Position numbers and translations under genes: made by a program
Assembly (NCBI RefSeq): GCF_030530965.1
Contig: NZ_JAUMTY010000003.1
Coordinates: 20,758 to 84,757 of the forward strand
Direction: 5' to 3'
DNA: 64,000 nt
Source of the DNA: Corynebacterium sp.
GTDB lineage: Bacteria > Actinomycetota > Actinomycetes > Mycobacteriales > Mycobacteriaceae
The notes under the pieces: model-generated
Databases searched by the model: none
Told to the model about the DNA's origin: nothing
The model's input: only the letters and a program-made list of their open reading frames with translations
Part shown: positions 20,474 through 30,128 of the stretch, in pieces
Layout of the letters: each line of letters begins with the position of its first letter
How positions within the stretch are numbered: position 1 is the first letter of the stretch

Positions 20474-20501
20474 CACTTTTGTGGCCTAGCACACAAAAGT
20501 G
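20474..20501. promoter_or_regulatory. Inverted repeat upstream of etfBA, operator-like
   Basis: CACTTTTGTG (20474-20483) and CACAAAAGTG (20492-20501) are perfect inverted arms with an 8-base spacer, about 105-130 bases before the etfB start. No T-run follows on either strand, so a regulator site fits better than a terminator. Regulator unknown. Confidence 0.45.
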
Positions 20502-20631
20502 TGTTCAAACTCTCTAGACCCGTGACCAATGCCCCCGTTTGTGTGGGCCACAGCGCCGACATCATTCCCGCGATCCGATCTGCTTCCCGCGGTCTCACCG
20601 GGATTACTGGCGTTGTTGTCAATGGACTTTA

Positions 20632-22227
20632 TTAATGGACTTCTCGCGGACCACAAATGAACGCAACCGACGAATTCTTTCCCTGTCTATCCCCCACCTG
20701 CGTGATCACGATCGTGTAACTGCCGTCCGACGACCCATCCGACGGTGAGTCCGCGTTCGCCTTTCCTCGAGCCACCCCGTAAGCAGAGGCTTCTTTGTTG
20801 CGGTTGTTGCGCTGATTACGCGCCTTCTTCCCCGAATGTTTCCGCGCGGCAGACATGATTTTTGCCCGAACATGATCGGGGTTCGCTGCCACACCACGGA
20901 CGAGAATTTCGATCTGCTCAGGAGCACGCTTCGCCATCGTCGACGTCAGTTTGGACAGTGGCACAGCATCCAGCACCTCACACGCTAAAACACCTGCTGG
21001 CGGTGTATCGCCAGTTAAGAAGGCAATATGGGGATCGATCTGACGCATCCCCCACCGGTACGCGGCTTGGCGCACCAATCCCGCCCGAACAATCGCTCCA
21101 TCCGGATCGACGATGTACCGGTCGGCCAGGCTCTTCTTTCGGCTTCCGGTGTCGTCGTCTACATCCGATGACGGCGCCGAAGAATCTGCCGTTTGCGGGA
21201 CTTCTGGATCCGTATCAGTAAACATATCGACGGATCCATCTGCACGAATCAGGGTTGCCCGGCGCGTAATCCGTCGCTGCTGATCCGGGCTGTCGTGATC
21301 GGTGCTGTTTTGATCGTCCGTCTTGCCATTGCCCGTAAGTAGCGCACGAATACCCGACGTTGACGCCGCAATTTCGGGCGTCCACAAACATGCCTCTTTC
21401 ACCGCACCGGCGACGGAGATAATCTCTACTTCCCCATCCCAACTGGAGTAATCGATCCCAGGTGCGCACTTCACGACGAGTTCCGGCGAACGATCGGCGT
21501 GAGGCCCCGCTTGCTCCCCAGGCCGCAGACCACGCCATATATCGATCAACCCGGGTAGCGGCGGGATTAAATCCTGAGGCTGAGAAATTCGTCGGCCTTG
21601 AGCACGTCGTGCGGGATCGGCAATAACAACCGCCGGAAACGACACTGGGCACAAAGCATCAGCGCGGACAATTAGCGGGCGAATGAACCGCGCCTGGGCT
21701 TCGCCACTTATTCCCGAGCCTGCATCCTCTCGCGCCGCTGTCTCACACACCGCCTTCTCAAGAACCGACATATTGTGCCGGGCCATCGCTACCCTGCCGG
21801 GATCGATATCAGACCCGATCGCAGTCAACCCCTCACCAGCAAGAGCAGCAAGCTCACTACCAATGGAACATGTGACATCATGCACCAGCCCGCCTGCCTG
21901 CAACGATGGCGCCAATGCCAGCCGCCTCGCCCTGTACTGGGCAATCACCAGGGCGGTTGCCTGCTGAACCGACTCCGCGTCGACAAGCCACTCGTCAACA
22001 ACATCCTCAGATACTTTGGCGTCCACCGGTCGAGGACCCCGCGCCGACCGTCGAGCAACCATTAACTCAGCCAACGCGCGACCATATTGCCCATATTTCG
22101 AACGCAACAGAGCCCCGTCGGCAAACTCGGTGGCCTTCGAAAACTCCAGCGGTTCAGCCTCGGCGCACGCGTCCGGATGGCTGGTTATCCACGCAACGTC
22201 GTCTCGCGATAACACCGTTAGGCCCAC
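20632..22227 (-). CDS. SAM-dependent methyltransferase with THUMP-like domain
   Basis: 531 residues. A Rossmann methyltransferase: SAM loop in V-T-C-S-I-G-S-E-L-A-A-L, then A-I-G-S-D-I-D-P-G-R-V-A-M-A-R-H-N, and the I-A-D-P-A-R-R motif expected at the active site of this group. The C-terminal part (about 370-520) fits the small THUMP-like domain found in these actinobacterial proteins. The natural substrate is not known; RNA is a reasonable guess. Residues 305-370 hold a low-complexity Asp/Ser/Gln-rich insert. The start is GTG 22227, overlapping the stop of the upstream Nudix gene by 10 bases, so translation of the two is probably coupled. Confidence 0.82.
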   Translation of the reverse strand: MGLTVLSRDDVAWITSHPDACAEAEPLEFSKATEFADGALLRSKYGQYGRALAELMVARRSARGPRPVDAKVSEDVVDEWLVDAESVQQATALVIAQYRARRLALAPSLQAGGLVHDVTCSIGSELAALAGEGLTAIGSDIDPGRVAMARHNMSVLEKAVCETAAREDAGSGISGEAQARFIRPLIVRADALCPVSFPAVVIADPARRAQGRRISQPQDLIPPLPGLIDIWRGLRPGEQAGPHADRSPELVVKCAPGIDYSSWDGEVEIISVAGAVKEACLWTPEIAASTSGIRALLTGNGKTDDQNSTDHDSPDQQRRITRRATLIRADGSVDMFTDTDPEVPQTADSSAPSSDVDDDTGSRKKSLADRYIVDPDGAIVRAGLVRQAAYRWGMRQIDPHIAFLTGDTPPAGVLACEVLDAVPLSKLTSTMAKRAPEQIEILVRGVAANPDHVRAKIMSAARKHSGKKARNQRNNRNKEASAYGVARGKANADSPSDGSSDGSYTIVITQVGDRQGKNSSVAFICGPREVH

Positions 22228-23042
22228 CCGCGGGCGTAGTACGTGTCAAAGGAGCGTTCCACAGTGAAATATTCATCCATAAAGGGACGATCCCGAACCG
22301 CGCCGGTCACAGGTTCAACGGTCAGATCCGAGGCGTACCCCAGCACTTCATCAACCGTTCGGAATGTATCCAGCATGCGCAGCTGCACCCACGTCGGCGG
22401 GAGGAGACGGATTTTGCGGTAACGCCAGCCATCGAGCAATGTTGACGGCCTAAACCACCCACTCGACGCGGCCTCTATCGCATCATCGTGCGTATTCTGT
22501 CCTTCCGGCTGCGCGGCCACAAAGAAGTGGGTGTCATAGCGTGCCGTGTCTCCGGGAGGGCTCACCCAGTTTGCCCAGGGGCGGAGCAGGTCAGCGCGGA
22601 GATACAGACCGGTGTCGTCCAGGAAATTAGAGAACGCCAACTCGTGGCTTTCTAGGCGCGAGCGGAAAGGAATGTAGGGGTCGGTATCGCCGACAACATT
22701 GCCGTCGTGCAGGCCGGCCAGGAGGGTTCCCGATTCTTCAAATGTTTCTCGCACAGCGGCACAGACCAACGCACGGGCATCGTCTCGCGGAACTTTCAAA
22801 TGACGTGCCCACCAGGATGTATCGTGGCCAACCCACCGAAGCTCCGGTGAATCCACACCATCACCGTCAACATCCCCGGGAAGATCGCGCTGGTCAACGC
22901 CGCCTCCAGGGAAAACGGTCATTTCCGGGTAGTGGACCATGGTGGAGGCGCGTTCTTGAACGTAAACCTCCATCCCCCACACCGTGTCCCGCAGCAACAG
23001 AACGGTAGAGGCACGTCTCTCACCTGTCGGTGTCAGAAACAT
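22218..23042 (-). CDS. Nudix hydrolase with split Nudix box
   Basis: 274 residues from the ATG at 23042, chosen because AAAGGGAGG lies immediately upstream; an in-frame GTG at 23081 has no ribosome site. The Nudix motif is interrupted: V-F-P-G-G-G-V-D-Q-R-D comes first, then about 40 residues, then A-A-V-R-E-T-F-E-E-S-G-T-L-L-A-G with the metal-binding glutamates. An insertion at this point is typical of the NUDT8/NUDT19-like branch, some members of which cleave coenzyme A or acyl-CoA. The substrate here is unproven. In mycobacteria an equivalent (Rv3040c) also neighbours the ABC ATPase. Confidence 0.85.
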   Translation of the reverse strand: MFLTPTGERRASTVLLLRDTVWGMEVYVQERASTMVHYPEMTVFPGGGVDQRDLPGDVDGDGVDSPELRWVGHDTSWWARHLKVPRDDARALVCAAVRETFEESGTLLAGLHDGNVVGDTDPYIPFRSRLESHELAFSNFLDDTGLYLRADLLRPWANWVSPPGDTARYDTHFFVAAQPEGQNTHDDAIEAASSGWFRPSTLLDGWRYRKIRLLPPTWVQLRMLDTFRTVDEVLGYASDLTVEPVTGAVRDRPFMDEYFTVERSFDTYYARGWA

Positions 23043-23168
23043 GACCCTCCCTTTCTGCCAAGCAGACAACTTGTACACCACACTGCTATCTCACAGGTTC
23101 GTCCGTGAGCATCTTCTGCGAGCATCGTTCTCAGTGAGCATCGTAGATTAGCTCAAACACTACCGGAA

Positions 23169-24077
23169 TTATCGACGATGACGCCGCGAGGATTTCACTC
23201 GGTGAGCAAAGAAACGGCCATCGACGGTATCTAACGTAATCGGCTGATGGAACGTCTTCGTTAAATTCTCTCCGGTGAGGACCTCGTCGATAGGTCCGGC
23301 GACAACCTGTTTGCCCTCGTCAAGGAGCATTGCGTGGGTGAATCCCTGAGGGATTTCTTCCACGTGGTGAGTAACCATAACGATCACGGGGGCATCAGGG
23401 TTATTCGCCAGTGTGGACAGTCGCTCAACAAGGTCCTCACGCCCGCCGAGGTCAAGACCAGCGCCGGGCTCGTCGAGAAGAAGTAGTTCCGGATCAGTCA
23501 TTAACGAGCGCGCGATTAAAACCCGTTTGCGCTCTCCCTCCGAAAGGGTCGACCATGTTCGGTCGGCTAGATGCATCGCGCCGAGATCCTCGAGGATGAG
23601 CGTTGCTTGTTCCTTATCGACGTCGTCGTACTGCTCACGCCACCGACCGAGAATGTTGTATCCAGCGGAGATCACTAAGTCGAGAACACGCTCTCGACCG
23701 GGAATACGCTGGGCCAATGCGGACGACGACATACCGATCATCGTGCGCACATCCCGCACATCGGTCTTGCCTAAGACCTCGCCCATGATCACGCTGCGGC
23801 CCGTCGTCGGATACGTTTCCGCACCCGCAACCTTCATCAGCGTCGTCTTACCAGCACCATTCGGGCCGATAATGACCCAACGCTGCCCGGGCTTCACCAC
23901 CCAGTTCATGGGCTGCAACAGCATCGAACCATTCCGAACGACGCTCACGTCGTCAAGGGAAATAAGAGCGTCGGGGTCAATCGGAAGTGCATCAAGCTCC
24001 TCACGAGAGCGAACCGTCGCGTGAGGCTGAGAATCATCGGAACCGTGCGTGTGGGAAGAAGTGTCGTGTCGAGTCAC
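23169..24077 (-). CDS. ABC-type ATPase, stand-alone
   Basis: 302 residues. One nucleotide-binding domain: Walker A G-P-N-G-A-G-K-T-T-L at about 73-82, Q-loop region, signature L-S-E-G-E-R-K-R-V, Walker B L-L-L-L-D-E-P-G-A-G-L-D, switch His in V-T-H-H-V-E-E. The N-terminal 40 residues are His/Ser/Asp-rich. The signature and H-H-V-E-E-I-P resemble the COG1119 (ModF-like) ATPases. No membrane permease or binding protein is encoded nearby, so a role outside transport, or a distant partner, must be considered. The start is GTG at 24077. It diverges from glgE with a 180-base shared region. Confidence 0.88.
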   Translation of the reverse strand: MTRHDTSSHTHGSDDSQPHATVRSREELDALPIDPDALISLDDVSVVRNGSMLLQPMNWVVKPGQRWVIIGPNGAGKTTLMKVAGAETYPTTGRSVIMGEVLGKTDVRDVRTMIGMSSSALAQRIPGRERVLDLVISAGYNILGRWREQYDDVDKEQATLILEDLGAMHLADRTWSTLSEGERKRVLIARSLMTDPELLLLDEPGAGLDLGGREDLVERLSTLANNPDAPVIVMVTHHVEEIPQGFTHAMLLDEGKQVVAGPIDEVLTGENLTKTFHQPITLDTVDGRFFAHRVKSSRRHRR

Positions 24078-24258
24078 ATCACCATCTTAGGGCTAACCCA
24101 CGACACGTTCCGTCACTTTGCACAAAGCGTCGTCACTTTCGACGGACTGCCGCCGGAAATGATCAGCCCAAAAAGGGGTTCTGTGCTGCGCGATATCTGG
24201 GTTGTCCTCTACTCTGTTGGAGAGAACGAGTGCGGAGCACGACAAAAAGGAGATACCT

Positions 24259-26307
24259 GTGACCGGACGGCTCGGAACCGTTGGACGACTCGGCATTGAC
24301 GACGTCCGCCCCCGCGTATCCAGTGGCGAAGTACCCGCCAAGGCAGTGGTCGGAGAGGTCATCCCCCTCAGCGCCGTTGTGTGGCGCGAGGGGCACGACG
24401 CGGTCTCTGCCACAGCCATCGTGAAGGGGCCTACCTCCGCGTCTGGGCCCTCCGCCGTTCAGCGCATCCCCATGGTGCCGGCGCATGGCGATCCCGACCT
24501 GGTCAACGCCATATTCGTGCCCGACTGCCCGGGGACGTGGACTTTCCGTATCGATGCGTGGTCGGACCCCTACCGCACGTGGCGGCACGCCATCGAGGCC
24601 AAGGTTGAAGCTGGTCAAAGCGCCGAGGAGGTCGCGAATGACCTGGAAATTGGCGCGCGGATTATGGAGAACACCGCCAACAACGTTGCCTCCGTCACCG
24701 ACCGGCCCCACCTGTTGTCTGTGGCCGCGTCGTTGCGGTCCGATCGCGATATTCGTGCGCGCATTGCCCCGGCACTCTCGGCAGAGACAACAAGCATTTT
24801 CCGACGGACACCTCTCCGCGAACTGTTGACGCGCGGCCGCACCTACGAGGTGTACGTGGAACGTCGGCGCGCGCTCGTCGGATCCTGGTACGAGTTCTTC
24901 CCGCGCTCCACCGGAGGCGTGGAAAATGGCGAACCGGTGCACGGAACGTTCGCGACCGCCGCCGAGTCTCTCGACCGGATCGCGAGAATGAACTTTGACG
25001 TCGTGTATCTCCCGCCGATCCACCCCATCGGGCATATCAACCGCAAGGGGAAAAATAACACCCTTGACCCCACGCCGGATGACGTCGGCTCCCCCTGGGC
25101 AATCGGATCATCTGAGGGTGGCCATGACGCGGTCCACCCCGACCTTGGCACTCTCGACGATTTTGACGCGTTTGTTGCCCGGGCTCGTGAACTCAACCTC
25201 GAGGTAGCGCTCGATTTTGCGTTGCAGTGCGCCCCTGACCACCCGTGGGCTGCGCCTCACCCCGAATGGTTTACCGTTCTTCCCGACGGCACCATTGCCT
25301 ACGCGGAAAACCCGCCGAAGAAGTACCAAGACATCTACCCCTTGAATTTCGATAACGATCCCGAAGGATTATTCGCCGAAATTCACCGCGTCCTGGTGTT
25401 CTGGATCAAACGCGGAGTCCACATCTTCCGTGTGGATAACCCCCACACCAAGCCCACCGCGTTTTGGGCGCGGCTGATTTCCACGATCCACCAGACCTAC
25501 CCCGACATCGTGTTCCTCGCGGAAGCGTTTACCCGTCGGCCCATCCTCTATGGCCTGGCAAAAGCTGGTTTTTCGCAGTCGTACACCTATTTCACATGGC
25601 AGACGTCGAAAAAAGAACTGGAAGCGTTTGCTGAGGAAATTCGGGATGCGGCCGATGCCTGCCGGCCAAATCTATTCGTAAATACACCCGACATTCTCCA
25701 TGCAAGCCTTCAGCACGGCGGAAAGGCGATGTTCGCGATCCGTGCGGCTCTCGCCACCACTCTGAGCCCATCGTGGGGCATGTACTCCGGTTTCGAGATC
25801 TACGAACACGTCGCAGTCAAAGAGGGCAGCGAAGAATACCTCGATAGCGAAAAGTACCAGCTCAGGCCGCGTGATTTTGAGGGAGCTCGCCTCCGCGGTG
25901 AATCACTGGAACCGTTCGTGACGGTGCTCAACACGATCCGCCGGGAGCAGCCCGCTCTTCAACAGCTCCGGACACTCAGGCTCGTGCCGTCAGATAACGA
26001 CAAGATCATGGCGTACACCAAGGTTGATCCGCTCACTGGAAATGCGCTGGCCATCGTCGTCAATCTAGATTCTGAGAACGTCCAAGAGACCACAATTCAC
26101 CTTGACCTAGAGTCGCTTGGGCTGCCCTCGACTGTTGAGGTTCACGACCTTATTACTGACCAAACGTGGACGTGGGGTGAGGACAATTATGTTCGCCTCG
26201 ATCCGACCTTCAACGTGTGTCACATCGTTAAATTGCCCGAAATCCCCACTGACTATCGCGACCGCAGCGGCTTTGCTCCTCACCACGAGTATCGCTACAC
26301 CTGCTAA
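24259..26307 (+). CDS. glgE: Alpha-1,4-glucan:maltose-1-phosphate maltosyltransferase
   Basis: 682 residues from the GTG at 24259, chosen because AAGGAGATACCT precedes it; an in-frame TTG at 24202 lacks a ribosome site. A GH13 enzyme that moves maltose from maltose 1-phosphate to the end of an alpha-glucan, in the cytoplasm. The N-terminal beta domain and helical insert precede the barrel; the signature P-P-K-K-Y-Q-D-I-Y is present; the nucleophile is Asp393 in F-R-V-D-N-P-H-T-K-P and the acid is the Glu of F-L-A-E-A-F. Both agree closely with the Streptomyces enzyme. glgB follows after 54 bases: an elongation and branching pair. The maltose-1-phosphate-making genes (treS/pep2 or glgM) are not in the window. 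Confidence 0.96.
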   Translation: MTGRLGTVGRLGIDDVRPRVSSGEVPAKAVVGEVIPLSAVVWREGHDAVSATAIVKGPTSASGPSAVQRIPMVPAHGDPDLVNAIFVPDCPGTWTFRIDAWSDPYRTWRHAIEAKVEAGQSAEEVANDLEIGARIMENTANNVASVTDRPHLLSVAASLRSDRDIRARIAPALSAETTSIFRRTPLRELLTRGRTYEVYVERRRALVGSWYEFFPRSTGGVENGEPVHGTFATAAESLDRIARMNFDVVYLPPIHPIGHINRKGKNNTLDPTPDDVGSPWAIGSSEGGHDAVHPDLGTLDDFDAFVARARELNLEVALDFALQCAPDHPWAAPHPEWFTVLPDGTIAYAENPPKKYQDIYPLNFDNDPEGLFAEIHRVLVFWIKRGVHIFRVDNPHTKPTAFWARLISTIHQTYPDIVFLAEAFTRRPILYGLAKAGFSQSYTYFTWQTSKKELEAFAEEIRDAADACRPNLFVNTPDILHASLQHGGKAMFAIRAALATTLSPSWGMYSGFEIYEHVAVKEGSEEYLDSEKYQLRPRDFEGARLRGESLEPFVTVLNTIRREQPALQQLRTLRLVPSDNDKIMAYTKVDPLTGNALAIVVNLDSENVQETTIHLDLESLGLPSTVEVHDLITDQTWTWGEDNYVRLDPTFNVCHIVKLPEIPTDYRDRSGFAPHHEYRYTC

Positions 26308-26361
26308 GACCTGCAAAAACGACGGTACCCGTACACGCCGCCCACCTCCTGAGGAGAGACC

Positions 26362-28536
26362 ATGCCAACTATCGACCCGAATGACCGCGCACGAATACTT
26401 GCAGGTACCCATTACAACCCGCACTCCGTTCTTGGGGCTCACCCACACGACGACGGAACGACGACGATCACGGCGTTTCGGCCCGGCGCGGAATCAGTCA
26501 CCGTGGAGACCCCGTCCGAGACTGTCGACGCGGTTAACGACGGTGATGGCTTCTTTTCCGCGTCCATCCACGGTGGAGTGACTGACCACCGGCTGCACAT
26601 CACCTATCCCGATGGTGAGACCGTAACGATTGCTAACGGGTACACGTGGCTACCCACACTCGGGGAAATGGATATCCACCTCATCGGCGAGGGACGACAC
26701 GAGCGCCTGTGGGAAGTGCTGGGTGCTCATGTCCGCCATTACGACACCGAGATGGGGAGCGTCGACGGCACATCGTTCGCTGTGTGGGCGCCGAATGCTC
26801 AAGGCGTCACCGTGACCGGATCGTTCTGCGCGTGGAATAAGAACCAGTTCCCCATGCGCTCGCTGGGGTCGTCGGGAATTTGGGAAGTTTTCGTCCCCAA
26901 CGTCTCCGCCGGGGCGTACTACAAATTCTGCGTGACCACGCCTGATGGGAATCGAATCGATAAGGCCGATCCTATGGCGCGCCGGGCTGAGGTGCCGCCG
27001 GCTACGGCGTCGATCGTGGCCGATAGTGATTACGCATGGTCCGATGACGAGTGGATGGCTGAGAAAACGCGGAAGAATCTCCAGGACTCACCCATTTCTA
27101 TTTACGAAGTGCACCTGGAGTCCTGGCATAAGGGTCTTTCCTACACAGAGCTCGCGGATGAATTGGTGTCCTATGTTTCGGATATGGGATACACGCATGT
27201 GGAATTCATGCCGGTCACCGAATATCCGTTCTCGGGGTCGTGGGGGTACCAAGTCACCTCGTATTACGCCCCCACTTCGCGTTTCGGCACTCCCGACGAG
27301 TTCCGCGCCCTTGTCGATGCCTTCCACGAAGCGGGTATCGGCGTCATCATGGACTGGGTCCCCGGGCACTTCCCCAAGGACGAGTGGGCACTCGCCCGCT
27401 TCGACGGCCGCGCCTGCTACGAGCACCCCGATTGGCGACGAGGGGAACAAAAGGACTGGGGCACCTACGTCTTCGACTTCGGACGAGCGGAAGTACGCAA
27501 CTTCCTCGTAGCCAACGCGTTGTACTGGGTGGATCAGTTCCACATCGACGGACTGCGTGTCGACGCCGTCGCTTCGATTTTGTACCTGGATTACAGCCGT
27601 AAAGAGGGCGAATGGCTCCCCAACCAGTACGGTGGGCGCGAGAACCTTGATGCCGTTCAATTCCTGCAGGAGATGAACGCTACCGTCGAGAGGGCCTATC
27701 CAGGGACAATGACCGTGGCGGAGGAATCTACCTCGTGGCCAGGGGTGACGGCCCCCACGTACGACGGCGGCCTGGGATTCACGTTTAAGTGGAACATGGG
27801 GTGGATGCACGACACCCTCGAATACATCTCCAACGACCCCATTTACCGCCCCTGGCACCATGGGGATATCACGTTTTCGCTGGTCTACGCGTGGTCTGAA
27901 AAGTTCATTCTCCCCATTAGCCATGATGAAGTGGTTTATGGGAAGGGGACGCTATGGTCGCGGATGCCGGGCGATACGTGGAATAAGGCAGCAGGGCTGC
28001 GTACCTATCTTGCGTTCATGTGGGCGCACCCCGGTAAGCAACTCTTGTTCCAAGGGCAAGACTTTGGGCAAACCACCGAGTGGAACCACGACGAGTCTCT
28101 GCCGTGGGGGCAGCAAGAAGGCTGGGAAGGCGAATACCACGCCGCCATATCGCGCCTGGTCAAGGACCTTAATGGCCTTTACTCGACTACCCCTGCGCTC
28201 TACACACAAGACAACGAACCCAGCGGTTTTTCGTGGATTAACGCTAGCGACGCCCAACGCGGCGTGCTGAGCTTCATGCGGTACGGATCGAATGGACAGC
28301 GAGTCGCGTGCGTATTCAATTTCTCGGGAACCACATATCCCCAGTACCAATTGGGTCTCACCAATGCTGGACGGTGGACGGAGATTCTCAACACCGACTC
28401 GTCCGATTATGAAGGCGCCGGTGGCGGCAACTTGGGGCAGATCACGGCGAATAGTGGTGAATACGACGGCTACCCTGCCTCAGCGACTATCTTCGTGCCC
28501 GCCATGAGCGCCCTGTTCTTCCGCTTCGACGGGTAG
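26362..28536 (+). CDS. glgB: 1,4-alpha-glucan branching enzyme
   Basis: 724 residues, usual for the bacterial type-1 enzyme. It cuts an alpha-1,4 chain and re-attaches it as an alpha-1,6 branch. Two N-terminal CBM48-like beta domains (F-A-V-W-A-P-N-A near 138), then the GH13 barrel: V-P-G-H-F-P-K-D region, nucleophile Asp401 in L-R-V-D-A-V-A-S, acid Glu in V-A-E-E-S-T-S-W, and S-H-D-E-V near the third carboxylate. The ATG has GAGGAGAGACC upstream. Translated just after glgE; the pair alternates chain growth and branching of cytoplasmic alpha-glucan. Confidence 0.97.
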   Translation: MPTIDPNDRARILAGTHYNPHSVLGAHPHDDGTTTITAFRPGAESVTVETPSETVDAVNDGDGFFSASIHGGVTDHRLHITYPDGETVTIANGYTWLPTLGEMDIHLIGEGRHERLWEVLGAHVRHYDTEMGSVDGTSFAVWAPNAQGVTVTGSFCAWNKNQFPMRSLGSSGIWEVFVPNVSAGAYYKFCVTTPDGNRIDKADPMARRAEVPPATASIVADSDYAWSDDEWMAEKTRKNLQDSPISIYEVHLESWHKGLSYTELADELVSYVSDMGYTHVEFMPVTEYPFSGSWGYQVTSYYAPTSRFGTPDEFRALVDAFHEAGIGVIMDWVPGHFPKDEWALARFDGRACYEHPDWRRGEQKDWGTYVFDFGRAEVRNFLVANALYWVDQFHIDGLRVDAVASILYLDYSRKEGEWLPNQYGGRENLDAVQFLQEMNATVERAYPGTMTVAEESTSWPGVTAPTYDGGLGFTFKWNMGWMHDTLEYISNDPIYRPWHHGDITFSLVYAWSEKFILPISHDEVVYGKGTLWSRMPGDTWNKAAGLRTYLAFMWAHPGKQLLFQGQDFGQTTEWNHDESLPWGQQEGWEGEYHAAISRLVKDLNGLYSTTPALYTQDNEPSGFSWINASDAQRGVLSFMRYGSNGQRVACVFNFSGTTYPQYQLGLTNAGRWTEILNTDSSDYEGAGGGNLGQITANSGEYDGYPASATIFVPAMSALFFRFDG

Positions 28537-28556
28537 CGACGGGGACGGTGTAGCCC

Positions 28557-28576
28557 GGCTGGCGGGATGGCCAGCC
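28557..28576. terminator. Hairpin between convergent glgB and the thioredoxin/TPR gene
   Basis: GGCTGGC (28557-28563) and GCCAGCC (28570-28576) form a perfect 7-base stem with a 6-base loop in the 50-base gap. No long T-run follows, so it is a weak intrinsic terminator or pause hairpin serving either strand. Confidence 0.4.
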
Positions 28577-28587
28577 TGGCCGGCGCT

Positions 28588-29595
28588 TTAGAACAGGGCG
28601 CTCGCCATTTCCCGCCTGGCTGTGGCTACGCGCGGGTCGGCGGGATCGCACAGCGTGAACAGTTCGATCAAACGATCCTTAACCTGAGTCTTTTGATCTC
28701 CTGCCGATACCCGCAAGAGGTCTAGAAGCACGCGAAAGGCGTCCTCTTCCTTCGACGAGATCATGTACTGGTCGGCCTGGGCGAAGGTCTTCTCCGGTTC
28801 TGACGTCGGGTCGTCGGATGCCTGCGTCTCTGACACTCGTTTGAGGAGGGACACGTTCGCGCGCGCAGCCTTGGCCTCAGTGTTGTGCGGCTCGGCGTCG
28901 ATAATCTTGTCGTAGGCGGCAAGCGCAGCATCGAAGTCGCCGTTATTGAGAGCCTCTTCAGCAGCATCAAACCGAGGATCCGATGGGGGTTGTTCGTCCT
29001 CAGTGGTCGTCGACCCTTTCTCGGCGTCGGGAATACCGGGCAATTGGTCACCGACTGCCTGCAGAATTTGGTCGATCCACTCTTGTAATTGTTCTTTCGG
29101 CTGTTGCCCTTCGAGAACCGAAATCGGGCGGCCATTTCCCAATGCTATGACTGTCGGAATAGCGCGAACACCAAAGGCCTGAGCAATCTGGGGAACTGTA
29201 TCTGCACTCACATTGGCAAAGATCCACTTGTAATTCGCCTGCCGTGCCATGGACTCAAGATTCTGGACGATGTCTTGAGAATCTGGCGACCGCGTCGAAC
29301 TAATCGCGACAATAACCGGGACCTGCATAGACCGCTTGAGGACGTCATTTTCAAAATTGGCCTCGGTAACATCGACGGCCATCTGGGCTGTGCCACTACT
29401 AGAGCCGTCACGAGGAACGCCGGCACCGCCAGGTGCATTATTCCCCGCGCTTGAACCCGCCGTACTGGCGGTCCCGCGCGCTTGGCGCTGACGTTGCTTT
29501 TCCGCCTCCGCCCGAGCTTCGGCCCGTGCTTTAACTTCGCCTAAATCAACTGCACCAGCTATAAACCGCTCAGGGCCTTTTCCCGGAGATGTCAT
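28588..29595 (-). CDS. Thioredoxin-fold/TPR protein (CnoX/YbbN-like), no active-site cysteines
   Basis: 335 residues. Layout: charged, Ala/Arg/Gln-rich N-terminus (1-65), thioredoxin-like domain (about 70-185), then TPR-like helices (about 205-330; E-E-A-L-N-N-G-D-F-D-A-A-L-A-A-Y). The thioredoxin active site should be C-x-x-C after the beta strand V-I-V-A-I; here it reads S-S-T-R-S-P-D-S-Q, so no redox cysteine is present. The family includes E. coli CnoX, a chaperone that holds unfolded proteins and hands them to GroEL. A holdase/co-chaperone role is therefore likelier than disulfide chemistry. It has its own ATG with GAGGGG upstream and converges on glgB. Confidence 0.85.
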   Translation of the reverse strand: MTSPGKGPERFIAGAVDLGEVKARAEARAEAEKQRQRQARGTASTAGSSAGNNAPGGAGVPRDGSSSGTAQMAVDVTEANFENDVLKRSMQVPVIVAISSTRSPDSQDIVQNLESMARQANYKWIFANVSADTVPQIAQAFGVRAIPTVIALGNGRPISVLEGQQPKEQLQEWIDQILQAVGDQLPGIPDAEKGSTTTEDEQPPSDPRFDAAEEALNNGDFDAALAAYDKIIDAEPHNTEAKAARANVSLLKRVSETQASDDPTSEPEKTFAQADQYMISSKEEDAFRVLLDLLRVSAGDQKTQVKDRLIELFTLCDPADPRVATARREMASALF

Positions 29596-29708
29596 TACTG
29601 TCTTGTACCCCTCTCAGTAAGAATGTCTAATTGTTCTGTGTCGTCACTATATTCTTGGCGATCCCGTCGGACGCTACTACATGGTTCGACGCTCCGCCCG
29701 TCCGCCGT

Positions 29709-30023
29709 TCACTTCTCAGATGACGACTCGAGACGACGGTTCACCGCGTCCACCTTCTCGGTGAGCTGGTGGTCATAGCCCGGGCGAATATCGGCCTTCA
29801 CCACTAAGGACGTTCGCGGACTCACCGAGCTGACAGCTTCCGTTGCCCGCTTCACGACGTCGAAAACCTCGTCCCATTCACCTTCGATCAGAGTGAACAT
29901 GGCGTTTGTCTCGTTTGGAAGACCAGACTCCCGAACAACTCGGATTGCCTCAGCAACCGCATCCGCGACACCACCATCGTCGTCAGTAGAAGTAGTCGGA
30001 GCAACAGAAAACGCAACAATCAT
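29709..30023 (-). CDS. MTH1187/YkoF-type thiamine-binding family protein
   Basis: 104 residues from the ATG at 30023; a longer open frame upstream would run across the mce start and has no family match. Small ferredoxin-like fold of the DUF77 (Thiamine_BP) group: M-I-V-A-F-S-V-A-P at the start, V-A-D-A-V-A-E-A-I-R-V-V-R-E-S-G-L in the first helix, N-A-M-F-T-L-I-E-G-E-W-D-E-V near the centre, T-S-L-V-V-K-A-D-I-R-P-G at the end. Some family members bind thiamine or its pyrimidine. It diverges from mce with about 105 bases between starts. Function in this organism unknown. Confidence 0.8.
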   Translation of the reverse strand: MIVAFSVAPTTSTDDDGGVADAVAEAIRVVRESGLPNETNAMFTLIEGEWDEVFDVVKRATEAVSSVSPRTSLVVKADIRPGYDHQLTEKVDAVNRRLESSSEK

Positions 30024-30128
30024 GGCCCCGATGCTAGTCCAGCCTGACGGACAATGTCGTACAAAATCACACCCCTGAATACGCCTGCGAAGAAGCAATA
30101 TTGGCCGCGAGGGGCATAGCATAGAAGC

